64,000 nucleotides of DNA from Betaproteobacteria bacterium (lineage in GTDB: Bacteria > Pseudomonadota > Gammaproteobacteria > Burkholderiales > Casimicrobiaceae): the NCBI GenBank assembly GCA_016192065.1, contig JACPUX010000072.1, positions 186,001 to 250,000 on the forward strand. Direction: 5' to 3'. The position numbers were made by a program, and so were the translations under genes. Numbering within the stretch: position 1 is the stretch's first letter; each line of letters opens with the position of its first letter. The notes under the pieces are model-generated. The model saw nothing but the letters and a program-made list of their open reading frames with translations. It did not search any database and was not told the DNA's origin. Below, one piece after another: positions 27,009 through 35,842 of the stretch.

Positions 27009-30000
27009 ATGAGCCAGACATTTTTTGCCGATCTATTGCCAGTGCTGGCGAGTCGCGCGAAACATGCCGCCATCAGCCGCCTGGGTTTCGCCAACGTACC
27101 GCTGCGCCGCTACTTGGCAGAAATGTTTGAACGTCCCTATGGCGAACCGGGCGCATTCCTCGCCGATCCCACCTTTGAGGCCACCTTCGGCTGGATGAAA
27201 GCAGATCAGCGCATGGCCGATCTCTCAGGCACGTTGCTCTCCCCATCACTCGTACGGGCGATGGACGAACCGCCTGCGGAGTTGGTCAAGGACTACCGGT
27301 TTCCGCAGGATCAATACCCATATCTTCACCAACTCGAAGCCTGGCGCATCCTCACTCGTTCCACGCCGCAATCTATCGTCGTCGCAAGCGGCACCGGTTC
27401 CGGTAAGACGGAATGCTTCATGGTTCCCATCCTCGATCAACTGGCAAGACTCCGCGAAGAAAAACATGGCCAGTTGGTGGGTGTCAGAGCCCTATTCCTC
27501 TATCCGCTGAACGCGCTGATCAACAGTCAGCGCGAACGCTTGCGTGCTTGGACACATGCCTTCGACGGAGACGTTCGCTTTTGCCTCTATAACGGCAACA
27601 CCCCAGAGCGCCCCGATCCAGCGTGGGTACAACGAGAGAATCCCTGTGAAATCGGCGACAGGGAAAGACTCAGGGCATCACCTCCACCCATCCTGGTGAC
27701 CAACGCCACGATGCTCGAATACATGCTTGTGCGCACCGCAGACGCGCCGATCCTGGCGCAATCGCAAGGCAAGCTCGAATGGGTCGTCCTCGACGAGGCG
27801 CATACCTATGTCGGATCACAAGCCGCCGAAGCGGCCTTGCTCATTCGCCGCGTGCTGTTTGCTTTCGGCGTTTCGCCGGACCAGGTTCGTTTCGTCGCCA
27901 CATCCGCCACGATCGGTGACCCCGAAGGAGAATCGGGTCAGAAGCTCAAACGCTTCCTGGCGGAAGTCGCTGGCGTGTCCCTAGAACAAGTTCATTTGGT
28001 CGCCGGGCAGCGCCGCATTCCTACTCTCGGCGGCAAGAAGCCCAAGACCCACACGCCACAGGGCAAGCTCGCCAGCATCGATGTGGGCAGTGAGACGTCC
28101 CCGTCGCGCTACGACGCACTCGCGAATGACATCACCGCCCGCAGATTGCGAGACCTGTTCGTCGGCGATCCAAGCAGGCCGCCCGTGGCCAGGCTGTCGG
28201 AGATATGCAAAACCATCGGCCTCGACAAGAAAGCGCTCCGCGATCAACAGCTGAATGCGTTGCACTGGATGGACCTGCTCAGCGGCACGCGCGACAACAC
28301 GGGTGCAGGAACCGATGACGGCGAGTCATTCCTGCCAGTACGCTCCCATCTCTTTCATCAAACGATGTCTGGCTTGTGGGCTTGTGCGGATGCGCAATGT
28401 ACGCATAAATCAGGGACAGTCTTGGATGACAAGGATTGGCCTTTCGGCCAAGTCTATTTGGAACCCAGGAAGCATTGCGACTGCGGCAGCCCGGCGTATG
28501 AAGTAGTGACTTGTAGCGGTTGCGGTGCAGCGCATCTTCAGGCCGGGGAATTCAAAAATCGGCTCGGACACCTGCAAACCTTTGCGGCACTGGATGAGTT
28601 CGAACTAGAGGCAGAACCCGGCGAAATCATCGGCGAAGATGATCAATCGGAAGACGACGAAGGTTCGGCAGCCGGCCGCCAAAAGAAAGTGCTCATCGTC
28701 AATCGTCATCTGTCCAATGTCGGCCCATTGGATGTCGAGCGATCCACGCGCCTGATCACAGAAGCTTCAGATAAAACCTTGCGCTTGCTCGCACAGGAGG
28801 AGGGTGAAGAGGGTCTGTCATGTCCCGTTTGCGGCAGCCATACGACACGCGACGAAAGGCTCTTCCAGGCAAGTCGCCTAGGGGCACCATTTCTATTGGG
28901 GAACATTCTCCCTACGCTTCTAGAATACGCCCCGGACGGCGAAAAACCAGCAGATCACCCCTGTCGCGGACGCCGCCTGCTTACCTTCAACGACAGTCGC
29001 CAAGGTACGGCACGCATGGCGGCAAAGCTTCAGCAGGATGCCGAGCGCAACCGCGTGCGCGGGTTGGTTTATCACCTTACCCTGCAACACGGCCGGGGCG
29101 TGGCAGGCGCGCAAGCGGTTGCGATCGAAAATGAAATCAAGACGCTCGAACAGATACCTGAGAGCGCTCGCAACGCAGCTCTCAACGAGCTCATCGAAAA
29201 CAAGCGCAAAGAGTTGATGAAGCTGACTCGCCCGAGTCCGATCGCCTTCAATGATCTGGCGCAATATCTCGCCAACCAAGGCAAGGACTTCGATTACATG
29301 CTTGCGCACTACCGTCGCATCGCACCAGGCTCATTCAGCGACAGCAGCGGCCCTGTCGAGTTGGCGAAGATGTTTCTGGTTCGAGAATTCGGCAGACGAC
29401 CAAAACGCTTGAATAACCTCGAAAGCATGGGTTTGGTCGCTATTCGCTATCCAGCGATTGACAGCATCCTTCTCCCGGATTCCATCAAGCAAGCCACCGA
29501 CTTCGATTTGTCAGCCTGGCAGGATTTCCTCAAGCTCTGCTTGGATTTCTTCGTCAGAGGCGGAGGATCGCTGGCAATCTCGTTGAACTGGCGTAATTGG
29601 CTCGGCATGCCATTCCCGCAAACCCAGTTGGTAACGCGAGACGAAGTTCATGTCGGAAAGAATCAACGCCGCTGGCCGCGTGCTAGGCGAGGTGGATTGC
29701 GCAGCACCCTCGTGCGACTTCTTTCCTACGCACTGAAAGCAGACATTCAAACTTCGTACGGAGAGGATCGAGTCGACGTCGTTCTCCTAGCTGCCTGGGA
29801 TGCATTGAACGCTGCCGGACTTCTTCAGCAGTCAGGAGACGGCAGAGTTCTTCCGCTCGACCGTCTTGCTTTCGCCCCCATCAGCGAAGCATGGGCTTGT
29901 CCCGTCACACGTCGCTTTCTGGACACCACCTTAAGGGGGCTGACTCCCTACTTGCCAGAGAAAGCGACTGAGCTAACGGCACGTTGCGAAAAGATTTCCT

Positions 30001-33000
30001 TACCCTTGTACGAAGAGCCGTTTGCCGGCGTAGCCGACGAACTCGAAAGAATTCGCTTGGGTAGGGAATGGCTGGCTCGCCACGAAAATATCGTTCAGCT
30101 GCGCGAACAAGGCTTATGGTCAGCCTTGAATGATCGAGTCTTCGAACTCTCGTCCTATTTCACCACAGCAGAGCACTCCGCCCAGCAAGACTCGCGTACG
30201 CTCGACCGCTACGAAAAGGCATTCAAAGCAGGCGACTTGAACCTGCTCTCATGCTCGACGACCATGGAAATGGGCATCGACATCGGCGGCATCAGTCAGG
30301 TGGCGATGAACAACGTCCCTCCGCATCCTGCTAACTATTTACAGCGCGCCGGGCGAGCCGGCCGTCGACGTGAGTCGCGTTCATTGGCGATGACGCTATG
30401 CAAGTCGAACCCGCATGATCAGGCCGTATTCAGCAACACCCGCTGGGCCTTCGACACCCAATTACCCGCACCTCGGGTGTCCCTGGATAGCCCGATCATC
30501 GTGCAACGTCACGTGCATTCCTTTTTGCTTTCCAGATTCCTGGCTGAAGCACTCAGAGGCAGTGGCCAAGAAAAGACTCGCCTCAATTGCGGACTATTCT
30601 TTCTTGGCGACAGTCCGCTCGTCGACCTTTACACCGCCTGGTGTAAAGGATTGTCGGCCAACCAGTCACCCGACATCTCGCGCGGCCTGAAGCAGCTACT
30701 TCGTCACAGCATCTACGAAGGAACCGAGTTCAGCCGCATCTGCGACATCGCGGCGGAATCTATGGACGAGCTCGCTCGAAGCTGGAAGCTAGAATACGCG
30801 AACCTCGAAAGAGAAGCACAAGAGGCCAGCAAGGAATCTTCGGCACTGATCGCCATCAGCAAACACATGGCGCGCCTCACCGATGAATACTTGCTCCGCG
30901 ATCTATCCACCCGAGGCTATTTGCCTGCCTATGGCTTCCCCACGCATATTGCCTCCTTTGACAACCTGACGCACAGTCGGGATTCAACTAAAAAACCATT
31001 CAAGGCAGGCCGCGACGATAACCGCTTCCGCAGGCGTGAAATGCCCAGCCGTGACCTGATGACCGCGTTGCGTGAATATGCGCCAGGCTCGGAAATCGTG
31101 CTGGATGGTCTCGTCTACAAGTCGGCAGGCATCACGCTCAATTGGCACATCCCTGCCGATCAAGAAAACGCACGCGAAATTCAGGATATTCGCCTGGCCT
31201 GGCGCTGCAACCACTGCGGCGCCAGCGGCTCAAGCCACAGTCTCAGTACGGCTAGACATTGCGATGCGTGCGGAGCAGACATTTCACCAGAACACATTCG
31301 TGAGTTTCTTGAACCAGCAGGCTTCTCGGTGGACTACTACAAAGAACCTGGCAACGACATCACGACACAGCACTTCGTCCCGGTTGAACCGGCTTGGGTG
31401 GACGCGAAAGGGGTCTGGACCTCGCTGCCCAACCCATCGCTGGGCAGGTTCCGCATTTCCCCGGCAGGCCATGTGTTTCACCAGTCTCGCGGCATTCACG
31501 GTACCGGATACGCGCTTTGCCTGGAATGTGGGCGAGCGGAACCAATGACCCAAGGAGGCGAGCTACCAAAGGCCTTGGAGAAGCCGCACTTTAAGCTCCG
31601 CAGCAAGAAAGGAGAATGTAGGGGCAGCAACGATCCCTGGCGGATCAAGAGGGGAATAACGCTCGGACACGAAACGTGGACCGATGTCTTCGAAATCCAA
31701 TTCAAACTCAGTAACGGCATCTGGCTGGATGACCTCAGCGCAGCGAGGACTTTGTCAGTAGCCCTGCGCGATGCTCTGGCTGATTTGATCGGCGTCCAAG
31801 CTTCTGAGCTCGGCTGTGACGTTGAGGAGGCACGCCCGGAAACTGGAATGCGGTGCCAGTCGATTCTGATCTATGACCGCTTTGCGGCAGGTTACGCGTC
31901 AAGCGTCGAGCGCTATCTGGGCAGTCTCTTCCATCAAGCGCGCAAGCGCCTGGAGTGTCCCACAAACTGCGACAGCGCTTGCCCACACTGCGTGCTCGAC
32001 TTCGATCAGCGCTTTACCGCGGACAGCCTAGATCGCCATGCGGCACTGGAAGTTCTGACCGATCATTGGCTAGAGAGCCTCCGTCTTCCCGACACTTATC
32101 GCTATTTCGGAAACGACTCACTCCCAGAATATCGCCAACTCCCGGAAGCCATCTGGAAGGCAGTTACCGGTCAAAGAGCCAATGCCGTCCGCCTCTACGC
32201 CGGAGGCAATGCAGCGGACTGGGATGTTGGCATCTCGCCATTACGCCAACTCGCCTACCGTCTGGCGGGGCAGGGAATCGCCACCGAAATCGCCATACCC
32301 AAGCAAATCTTGGGCGACCTGGAAGACTTGGATCGTCATCTGATCGCCAGTCTGGCAGATCACCCTCAAATCTCGATCAACGAAATTCAGAGTTCTCCGC
32401 AATGCGGCCAAGGATGGCTATTGGCGGAAACTTTGACGAGCCCATCATCCCGCTGGGCATTTGGTGACGCGCACTCGATCGCATTCCACGACAAGTGGGG
32501 TAGCAACAGCGACGGGCCTCTGGTTACAACAACTGCCGGGACATTTCTCATTACCCCCACCGTTACGCTTACGGCCGAGTCAATTCGTCCCAAGCTGCTC
32601 GACGCAAGTGACTGCGAAGTCGAAATTCACCACGAACTCGATGGGTCCTTGCAGGGCTTTGGTACAAGGTTATGGACTCTGCTTGCTGAATCCCACCCGG
32701 CAACCCAGATGCGTCTGGCAGACAAAACGGATGATGTCGTCGCAGTAACCTACCGAGACCGGTATTTGTTCACACCCTTGTCGGTTGCCTTGCTGGCCGA
32801 TCTGGTTGCCAGCCTGCGCGAGCTCGTCGGACAGCCGCGCTGGGCAGCAAGTATAATTCACGTCGTCACAACGAATCGCCGCCTGACGGGTGAAAACATC
32901 TCCAGAAACAGCATTTGGTCAGACTGGAAGGATTCAGCACTCAGAGACCAGGCGCTAGTGGCTACCTTCGGTTACCTCGGCATAGATGCCAACGTTGAGT

Positions 33001-33251
33001 CGACGGATATATCAACGACAGGCCACAGCCGCATACTCGAAGCTAATTGGTCGTCGGGAAAGAAGCACATTTTGCGCCTCGACCAAGGCGTCTCGTACTG
33101 GCGGGCGGCGCAAGCGAACAGCCGGACCACAACATATTTTGATACAAGCAACGACGAATTCTCCGAGATTGGCAGGCAACTAGCGGAACTCTCAATTCGT
33201 GTTGAAGGATCGACGTTACCAACTCATGTATTCGTAAAGATTAGGTCATGA
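27009..33251 (+). CDS. druE: Druantia anti-phage helicase DruE (DEAD/DEAH, DUF1998)
   Basis: A 2080-residue superfamily 2 helicase. Walker A is SGTGSGKTE near residue 128, motif II VVLDEAHTY near 260, motif III ATSATIG near 297, and the C-lobe has STTMEMGIDIGG near 1085 and QRAGRAGRR near 1113. Several Cys clusters suggest zinc sites: CSGCGAAH, CPVCGSH, CNHCG...CDACG, and the DUF1998/MrfA-like CPTNCDSACPHCVLDF near 1655. About 400 residues of unassigned sequence follow. Size and zinc layout match DruE, the hallmark Druantia protein. AAGGAG precedes the ATG, and the gene follows druH by 9 bp, so the two are co-translated. Confidence 0.85.
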   Translation: MSQTFFADLLPVLASRAKHAAISRLGFANVPLRRYLAEMFERPYGEPGAFLADPTFEATFGWMKADQRMADLSGTLLSPSLVRAMDEPPAELVKDYRFPQDQYPYLHQLEAWRILTRSTPQSIVVASGTGSGKTECFMVPILDQLARLREEKHGQLVGVRALFLYPLNALINSQRERLRAWTHAFDGDVRFCLYNGNTPERPDPAWVQRENPCEIGDRERLRASPPPILVTNATMLEYMLVRTADAPILAQSQGKLEWVVLDEAHTYVGSQAAEAALLIRRVLFAFGVSPDQVRFVATSATIGDPEGESGQKLKRFLAEVAGVSLEQVHLVAGQRRIPTLGGKKPKTHTPQGKLASIDVGSETSPSRYDALANDITARRLRDLFVGDPSRPPVARLSEICKTIGLDKKALRDQQLNALHWMDLLSGTRDNTGAGTDDGESFLPVRSHLFHQTMSGLWACADAQCTHKSGTVLDDKDWPFGQVYLEPRKHCDCGSPAYEVVTCSGCGAAHLQAGEFKNRLGHLQTFAALDEFELEAEPGEIIGEDDQSEDDEGSAAGRQKKVLIVNRHLSNVGPLDVERSTRLITEASDKTLRLLAQEEGEEGLSCPVCGSHTTRDERLFQASRLGAPFLLGNILPTLLEYAPDGEKPADHPCRGRRLLTFNDSRQGTARMAAKLQQDAERNRVRGLVYHLTLQHGRGVAGAQAVAIENEIKTLEQIPESARNAALNELIENKRKELMKLTRPSPIAFNDLAQYLANQGKDFDYMLAHYRRIAPGSFSDSSGPVELAKMFLVREFGRRPKRLNNLESMGLVAIRYPAIDSILLPDSIKQATDFDLSAWQDFLKLCLDFFVRGGGSLAISLNWRNWLGMPFPQTQLVTRDEVHVGKNQRRWPRARRGGLRSTLVRLLSYALKADIQTSYGEDRVDVVLLAAWDALNAAGLLQQSGDGRVLPLDRLAFAPISEAWACPVTRRFLDTTLRGLTPYLPEKATELTARCEKISLPLYEEPFAGVADELERIRLGREWLARHENIVQLREQGLWSALNDRVFELSSYFTTAEHSAQQDSRTLDRYEKAFKAGDLNLLSCSTTMEMGIDIGGISQVAMNNVPPHPANYLQRAGRAGRRRESRSLAMTLCKSNPHDQAVFSNTRWAFDTQLPAPRVSLDSPIIVQRHVHSFLLSRFLAEALRGSGQEKTRLNCGLFFLGDSPLVDLYTAWCKGLSANQSPDISRGLKQLLRHSIYEGTEFSRICDIAAESMDELARSWKLEYANLEREAQEASKESSALIAISKHMARLTDEYLLRDLSTRGYLPAYGFPTHIASFDNLTHSRDSTKKPFKAGRDDNRFRRREMPSRDLMTALREYAPGSEIVLDGLVYKSAGITLNWHIPADQENAREIQDIRLAWRCNHCGASGSSHSLSTARHCDACGADISPEHIREFLEPAGFSVDYYKEPGNDITTQHFVPVEPAWVDAKGVWTSLPNPSLGRFRISPAGHVFHQSRGIHGTGYALCLECGRAEPMTQGGELPKALEKPHFKLRSKKGECRGSNDPWRIKRGITLGHETWTDVFEIQFKLSNGIWLDDLSAARTLSVALRDALADLIGVQASELGCDVEEARPETGMRCQSILIYDRFAAGYASSVERYLGSLFHQARKRLECPTNCDSACPHCVLDFDQRFTADSLDRHAALEVLTDHWLESLRLPDTYRYFGNDSLPEYRQLPEAIWKAVTGQRANAVRLYAGGNAADWDVGISPLRQLAYRLAGQGIATEIAIPKQILGDLEDLDRHLIASLADHPQISINEIQSSPQCGQGWLLAETLTSPSSRWAFGDAHSIAFHDKWGSNSDGPLVTTTAGTFLITPTVTLTAESIRPKLLDASDCEVEIHHELDGSLQGFGTRLWTLLAESHPATQMRLADKTDDVVAVTYRDRYLFTPLSVALLADLVASLRELVGQPRWAASIIHVVTTNRRLTGENISRNSIWSDWKDSALRDQALVATFGYLGIDANVESTDISTTGHSRILEANWSSGKKHILRLDQGVSYWRAAQANSRTTTYFDTSNDEFSEIGRQLAELSIRVEGSTLPTHVFVKIRS

Positions 33252-33334
33252 ATACCGAACTCGCTGCAATAGCGCAATGTCGCTGAGAAGGGCCTGGTTG
33301 CTGCCAACACTAGGTAGCAGCAGGCCGAAAACGC

Positions 33335-34252
33335 CTACCCTCCCCCCGGCACCAACAACAAATTCGGCCCGCTGCGCGTGTAGCCCTCTTCATCGACCAA
33401 GATGTCGAGCGCCAAGGTGGCGAGGTCATCGGCCACCGGGTCGGCGGCGGCGTCTTTGTCGCGGCGCACGACTTTGAGGTAACACTTGCAGACGCCGCAG
33501 GTTTCGGCCTGCACCAGGCCTTGGCCGCCTTCGATTTGTTGATAGGCGACGGCACTCTCACCGGCGTCGCAGGCGCTGCATTGGGCGCGGGTGAGGTGCC
33601 ATTCGGTTTGGCACAGCGAGCAATGCAGATAGCGCCGGCCCGGCAAATCTTGGCTGGCGCCGATGACGCTGACCGAAGGCAAGGAGCCGCAGCAAGGGCA
33701 CACGCCGGGAACGTCCAGTTCTTGCAAGGCGGCGTTGCCCAGTTGGGCCGCTAGGTGGGTCCAGTAAACTTGCAAGGCCGCGGCGATGAAAGGCAGCTTG
33801 TCGGCGTGTTCGCCAAACAACTCGGTGCGCAAAACGCGCTCGGCCAGGGCTTCGAGTCCGGCGGGCGACAGGGCATGGAGCGCGGTTAGCACCTTGGCCA
33901 CATCCGCGCTCGCCTCGGGCCGCAGGGCATCGAGGATTTGCGAGAGCGCGTCGCGCCATGCGGGATGCCGCGGCCAGGTCTGCGCCGGCACCAGGGGCAT
34001 GGCATGTTCGAGACTCAATGCGCGGGCGGCGTCGTCAGGCAAAGGCAATTGCGGCAGCGCATCGAGCGCGCGCTGTTGCGCTTGGGCCAAGCGCCCCATG
34101 AACTGAAGATAGTCGGCTAGGCTGTGGCCAGTCGCCAAAGCTTGAAAGCGGCGAGCGGCGTGAGCGAAAACCTCCTTCGCCACGGGTGCGAGCACGCGCG
34201 GCGCGTCCGCCACGCCTTCGGGACGGGTTCCTGCTGCGATGTCTTGGGACAT
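33335..34252 (-). CDS. fdhE: Formate dehydrogenase accessory protein FdhE
   Basis: A 305-residue cytoplasmic maturation factor for membrane-bound formate dehydrogenase. The C-terminal half carries the rubredoxin-like cysteine pairs typical of FdhE: CPCCGSLP, CSLCQTEW, CSACD and CGVCKCY. FdhE is needed for activity of respiratory Fdh, probably by acting on its iron or cofactor content. It is the last gene after fdhG-H-I on the same strand, with a strong terminator hairpin between fdoI and fdhE. The start at 34252 begins at MSQDIAAG; an upstream start at 34285 falls inside the hairpin. Confidence 0.9.
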   Translation of the reverse strand: MSQDIAAGTRPEGVADAPRVLAPVAKEVFAHAARRFQALATGHSLADYLQFMGRLAQAQQRALDALPQLPLPDDAARALSLEHAMPLVPAQTWPRHPAWRDALSQILDALRPEASADVAKVLTALHALSPAGLEALAERVLRTELFGEHADKLPFIAAALQVYWTHLAAQLGNAALQELDVPGVCPCCGSLPSVSVIGASQDLPGRRYLHCSLCQTEWHLTRAQCSACDAGESAVAYQQIEGGQGLVQAETCGVCKCYLKVVRRDKDAAADPVADDLATLALDILVDEEGYTRSGPNLLLVPGGG

Positions 34253-34277
34253 GCGTTGCTTTCGAATTCGGTCGAGG

Positions 34278-34313
34278 AAAAACAAGCCCCGCGGGCGTCA
34301 ACCCGCGGGGCTT
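34278..34313 (-). terminator. Intrinsic terminator after the fdh operon
   Basis: Perfect 12-bp stem AAGCCCCGCGGG (34284-34295), 6-nt loop, and its complement at 34302-34313. On the minus strand it is followed by a run of five T residues. It stands 18 bp after the fdoI stop, so fdhE is reached by read-through or from its own promoter. Confidence 0.85.
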
Positions 34314-34331
34314 GGTCTCTTTACGGCGGGG

Positions 34332-34952
34332 CTATTTGCCGGTCATTTCGCGATACCAGGCCCGATGATGCTGGCGAGCCCAGGCGCGAGTGACGGTGCC
34401 GTACCACATGGCGCGCAAAGTGCCTCGCACCCAAATGGCGGCGTAAACGTGCACCACGATCAAGACGATCATGGCCGTCGCCGCCACGGCATGCACCACC
34501 GAGGCAAAACGCACCAGATTGATGGGCGCGGTAAACTGCGCCCGCCACATCAGCAGACCGGAGACGGCCAGCAGCACGATGCAAAGCACGGTGAGCCAGA
34601 ACATCATTTTTTGGCCGCCGTTGTATTTGCCTTGCTCGGGCATGTTTTGGTCGTTGCCGTCGACCATTTCGCCGATGCGATCCAGCCACTCTTTGTCGGT
34701 CTTGGTCATGACGTTGAGCCGGTGAAAGCGCAGGAACATCAAGACGAAGAAAAACGCCATGAAGACGCCGATGTAGGGGTGCAGGATACGCGCCCAAGTG
34801 CCGCCGCCCAGGAGGTTGGCGAGCGGATAAAACGCCGGATGGAAAAACGCCAGGCCAGAAAGGGCGAGGAGTATGAAGCTGATTCCTACCACCCAGTGAT
34901 TGGCCCGCTCCTGCGGCGTGTAGCGTTGGAGGTCTTTCGGATCGCGGATCAT
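34332..34952 (-). CDS. fdoI: Formate dehydrogenase cytochrome b556 subunit (gamma)
   Basis: A 206-residue integral membrane subunit that carries two b-type hemes and passes electrons from the Fe-S subunit to quinone. It has the conserved start [21 protein letters not shown], four hydrophobic helices, and heme-ligand histidines in ANHW, LHPYIGV, VVHAV and VVHVYAAIW. An AAGGAAAG ribosome-binding site precedes the ATG at 34952, which overlaps the stop of the beta subunit gene as ATGA. It is the membrane anchor of the complex encoded here. Confidence 0.92.
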   Translation of the reverse strand: MIRDPKDLQRYTPQERANHWVVGISFILLALSGLAFFHPAFYPLANLLGGGTWARILHPYIGVFMAFFFVLMFLRFHRLNVMTKTDKEWLDRIGEMVDGNDQNMPEQGKYNGGQKMMFWLTVLCIVLLAVSGLLMWRAQFTAPINLVRFASVVHAVAATAMIVLIVVHVYAAIWVRGTLRAMWYGTVTRAWARQHHRAWYREMTGK

Positions 34953-35833
34953 GTGCTTTCCTTTTCGGCTTCCTTCTCGGACTCTTTCGAGACCTCGTTC
35001 GGACCCTTCATCACGTAATGGAAGAGCGCACCCAGCGCCACCGCGCCCAGCGCGAGCGAGGCAAGCGGCTTGGCCACACCCTTCCACAGCGACACCAGCG
35101 GACTGATCGCGGGATTGGCGGGCAGGCCTTTGTAAAGCTCCGGCCGGTCATTGTGATGCAGCACGTACATGACATGCGTGCCGCCCACTCCCGCGGGATC
35201 ATAAACCCCCGCTTTGGCGAAGCCGCGCTCCTTCAAGTCGGCCACGCGTTTTCCCGCGTAGGCCAGCATGTCCTCCTTGGCGCCGAACTGAATGGCGCCG
35301 GTCGGACAGCCTTTCACACAAGCCGGTGCTTGACCGACCGCGACGCGGTCGGAGCACAGGTTGCATTTGTAGGCCTTGCTGTCGTCCTTGGAAATGCGCG
35401 GCACGTTGAAGGGGCAGCCGGTGATGCAATAGCCGCAGCCGATGCAGTTTTCCTGATGAAAGTCGACGATGCCGTTGGAGTATTGCACGATTGCGCCCGG
35501 CGCCGGGCAGGCTTTGAGGCAGCCCGGATCGGAACAGTGCATGCAGCCGTCCTTGCGGATCAGCCATTGCAGCCGACCGCCCTCTTCCACTTCGGCGTAA
35601 CGCATCACCGTCCACGACTTGGCGGTGAGATCCATGGGGTTGTCGAACACCCCGTAGTTCACCCCCACCTCGTCGCGGATGTCGTTCCACTCCATACAGG
35701 CCGCCTGGCAGGCCTTGCAGCCGATGCAGGCGGACACGTCGATCAGCTTCGCCACCTCCGTCGTCTGGCGCACCGAGGGCGCAGGCGTGGTGGTCGCCGA
35801 GCGCTGCTTGATATCTAGCGATTGCAGTGCCAT
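34949..35833 (-). CDS. fdoH: Formate dehydrogenase iron-sulfur subunit (beta)
   Basis: A 294-residue ferredoxin-like subunit with four [4Fe-4S] cluster motifs: [37 protein letters not shown], and CNLC...CVKGCP. A C-terminal transmembrane helix (about residues 252-275) anchors it to the membrane. The length is the same as I recall for E. coli FdnH/FdoH. It relays electrons from the molybdenum subunit to the cytochrome b subunit. It starts 9 bp after the fdhG stop and overlaps the gamma subunit gene. Confidence 0.95.
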   Translation of the reverse strand: MALQSLDIKQRSATTTPAPSVRQTTEVAKLIDVSACIGCKACQAACMEWNDIRDEVGVNYGVFDNPMDLTAKSWTVMRYAEVEEGGRLQWLIRKDGCMHCSDPGCLKACPAPGAIVQYSNGIVDFHQENCIGCGYCITGCPFNVPRISKDDSKAYKCNLCSDRVAVGQAPACVKGCPTGAIQFGAKEDMLAYAGKRVADLKERGFAKAGVYDPAGVGGTHVMYVLHHNDRPELYKGLPANPAISPLVSLWKGVAKPLASLALGAVALGALFHYVMKGPNEVSKESEKEAEKEST

Positions 35834-35842
35834 GGTTCCACC

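Noticed and set aside
23598..33251. DISARM or Dpd-type system for the large helicase pair.
   Set aside because: No methyltransferase, phospholipase D or 7-deazaguanine genes are adjacent; size and two-gene order fit Druantia type III better.
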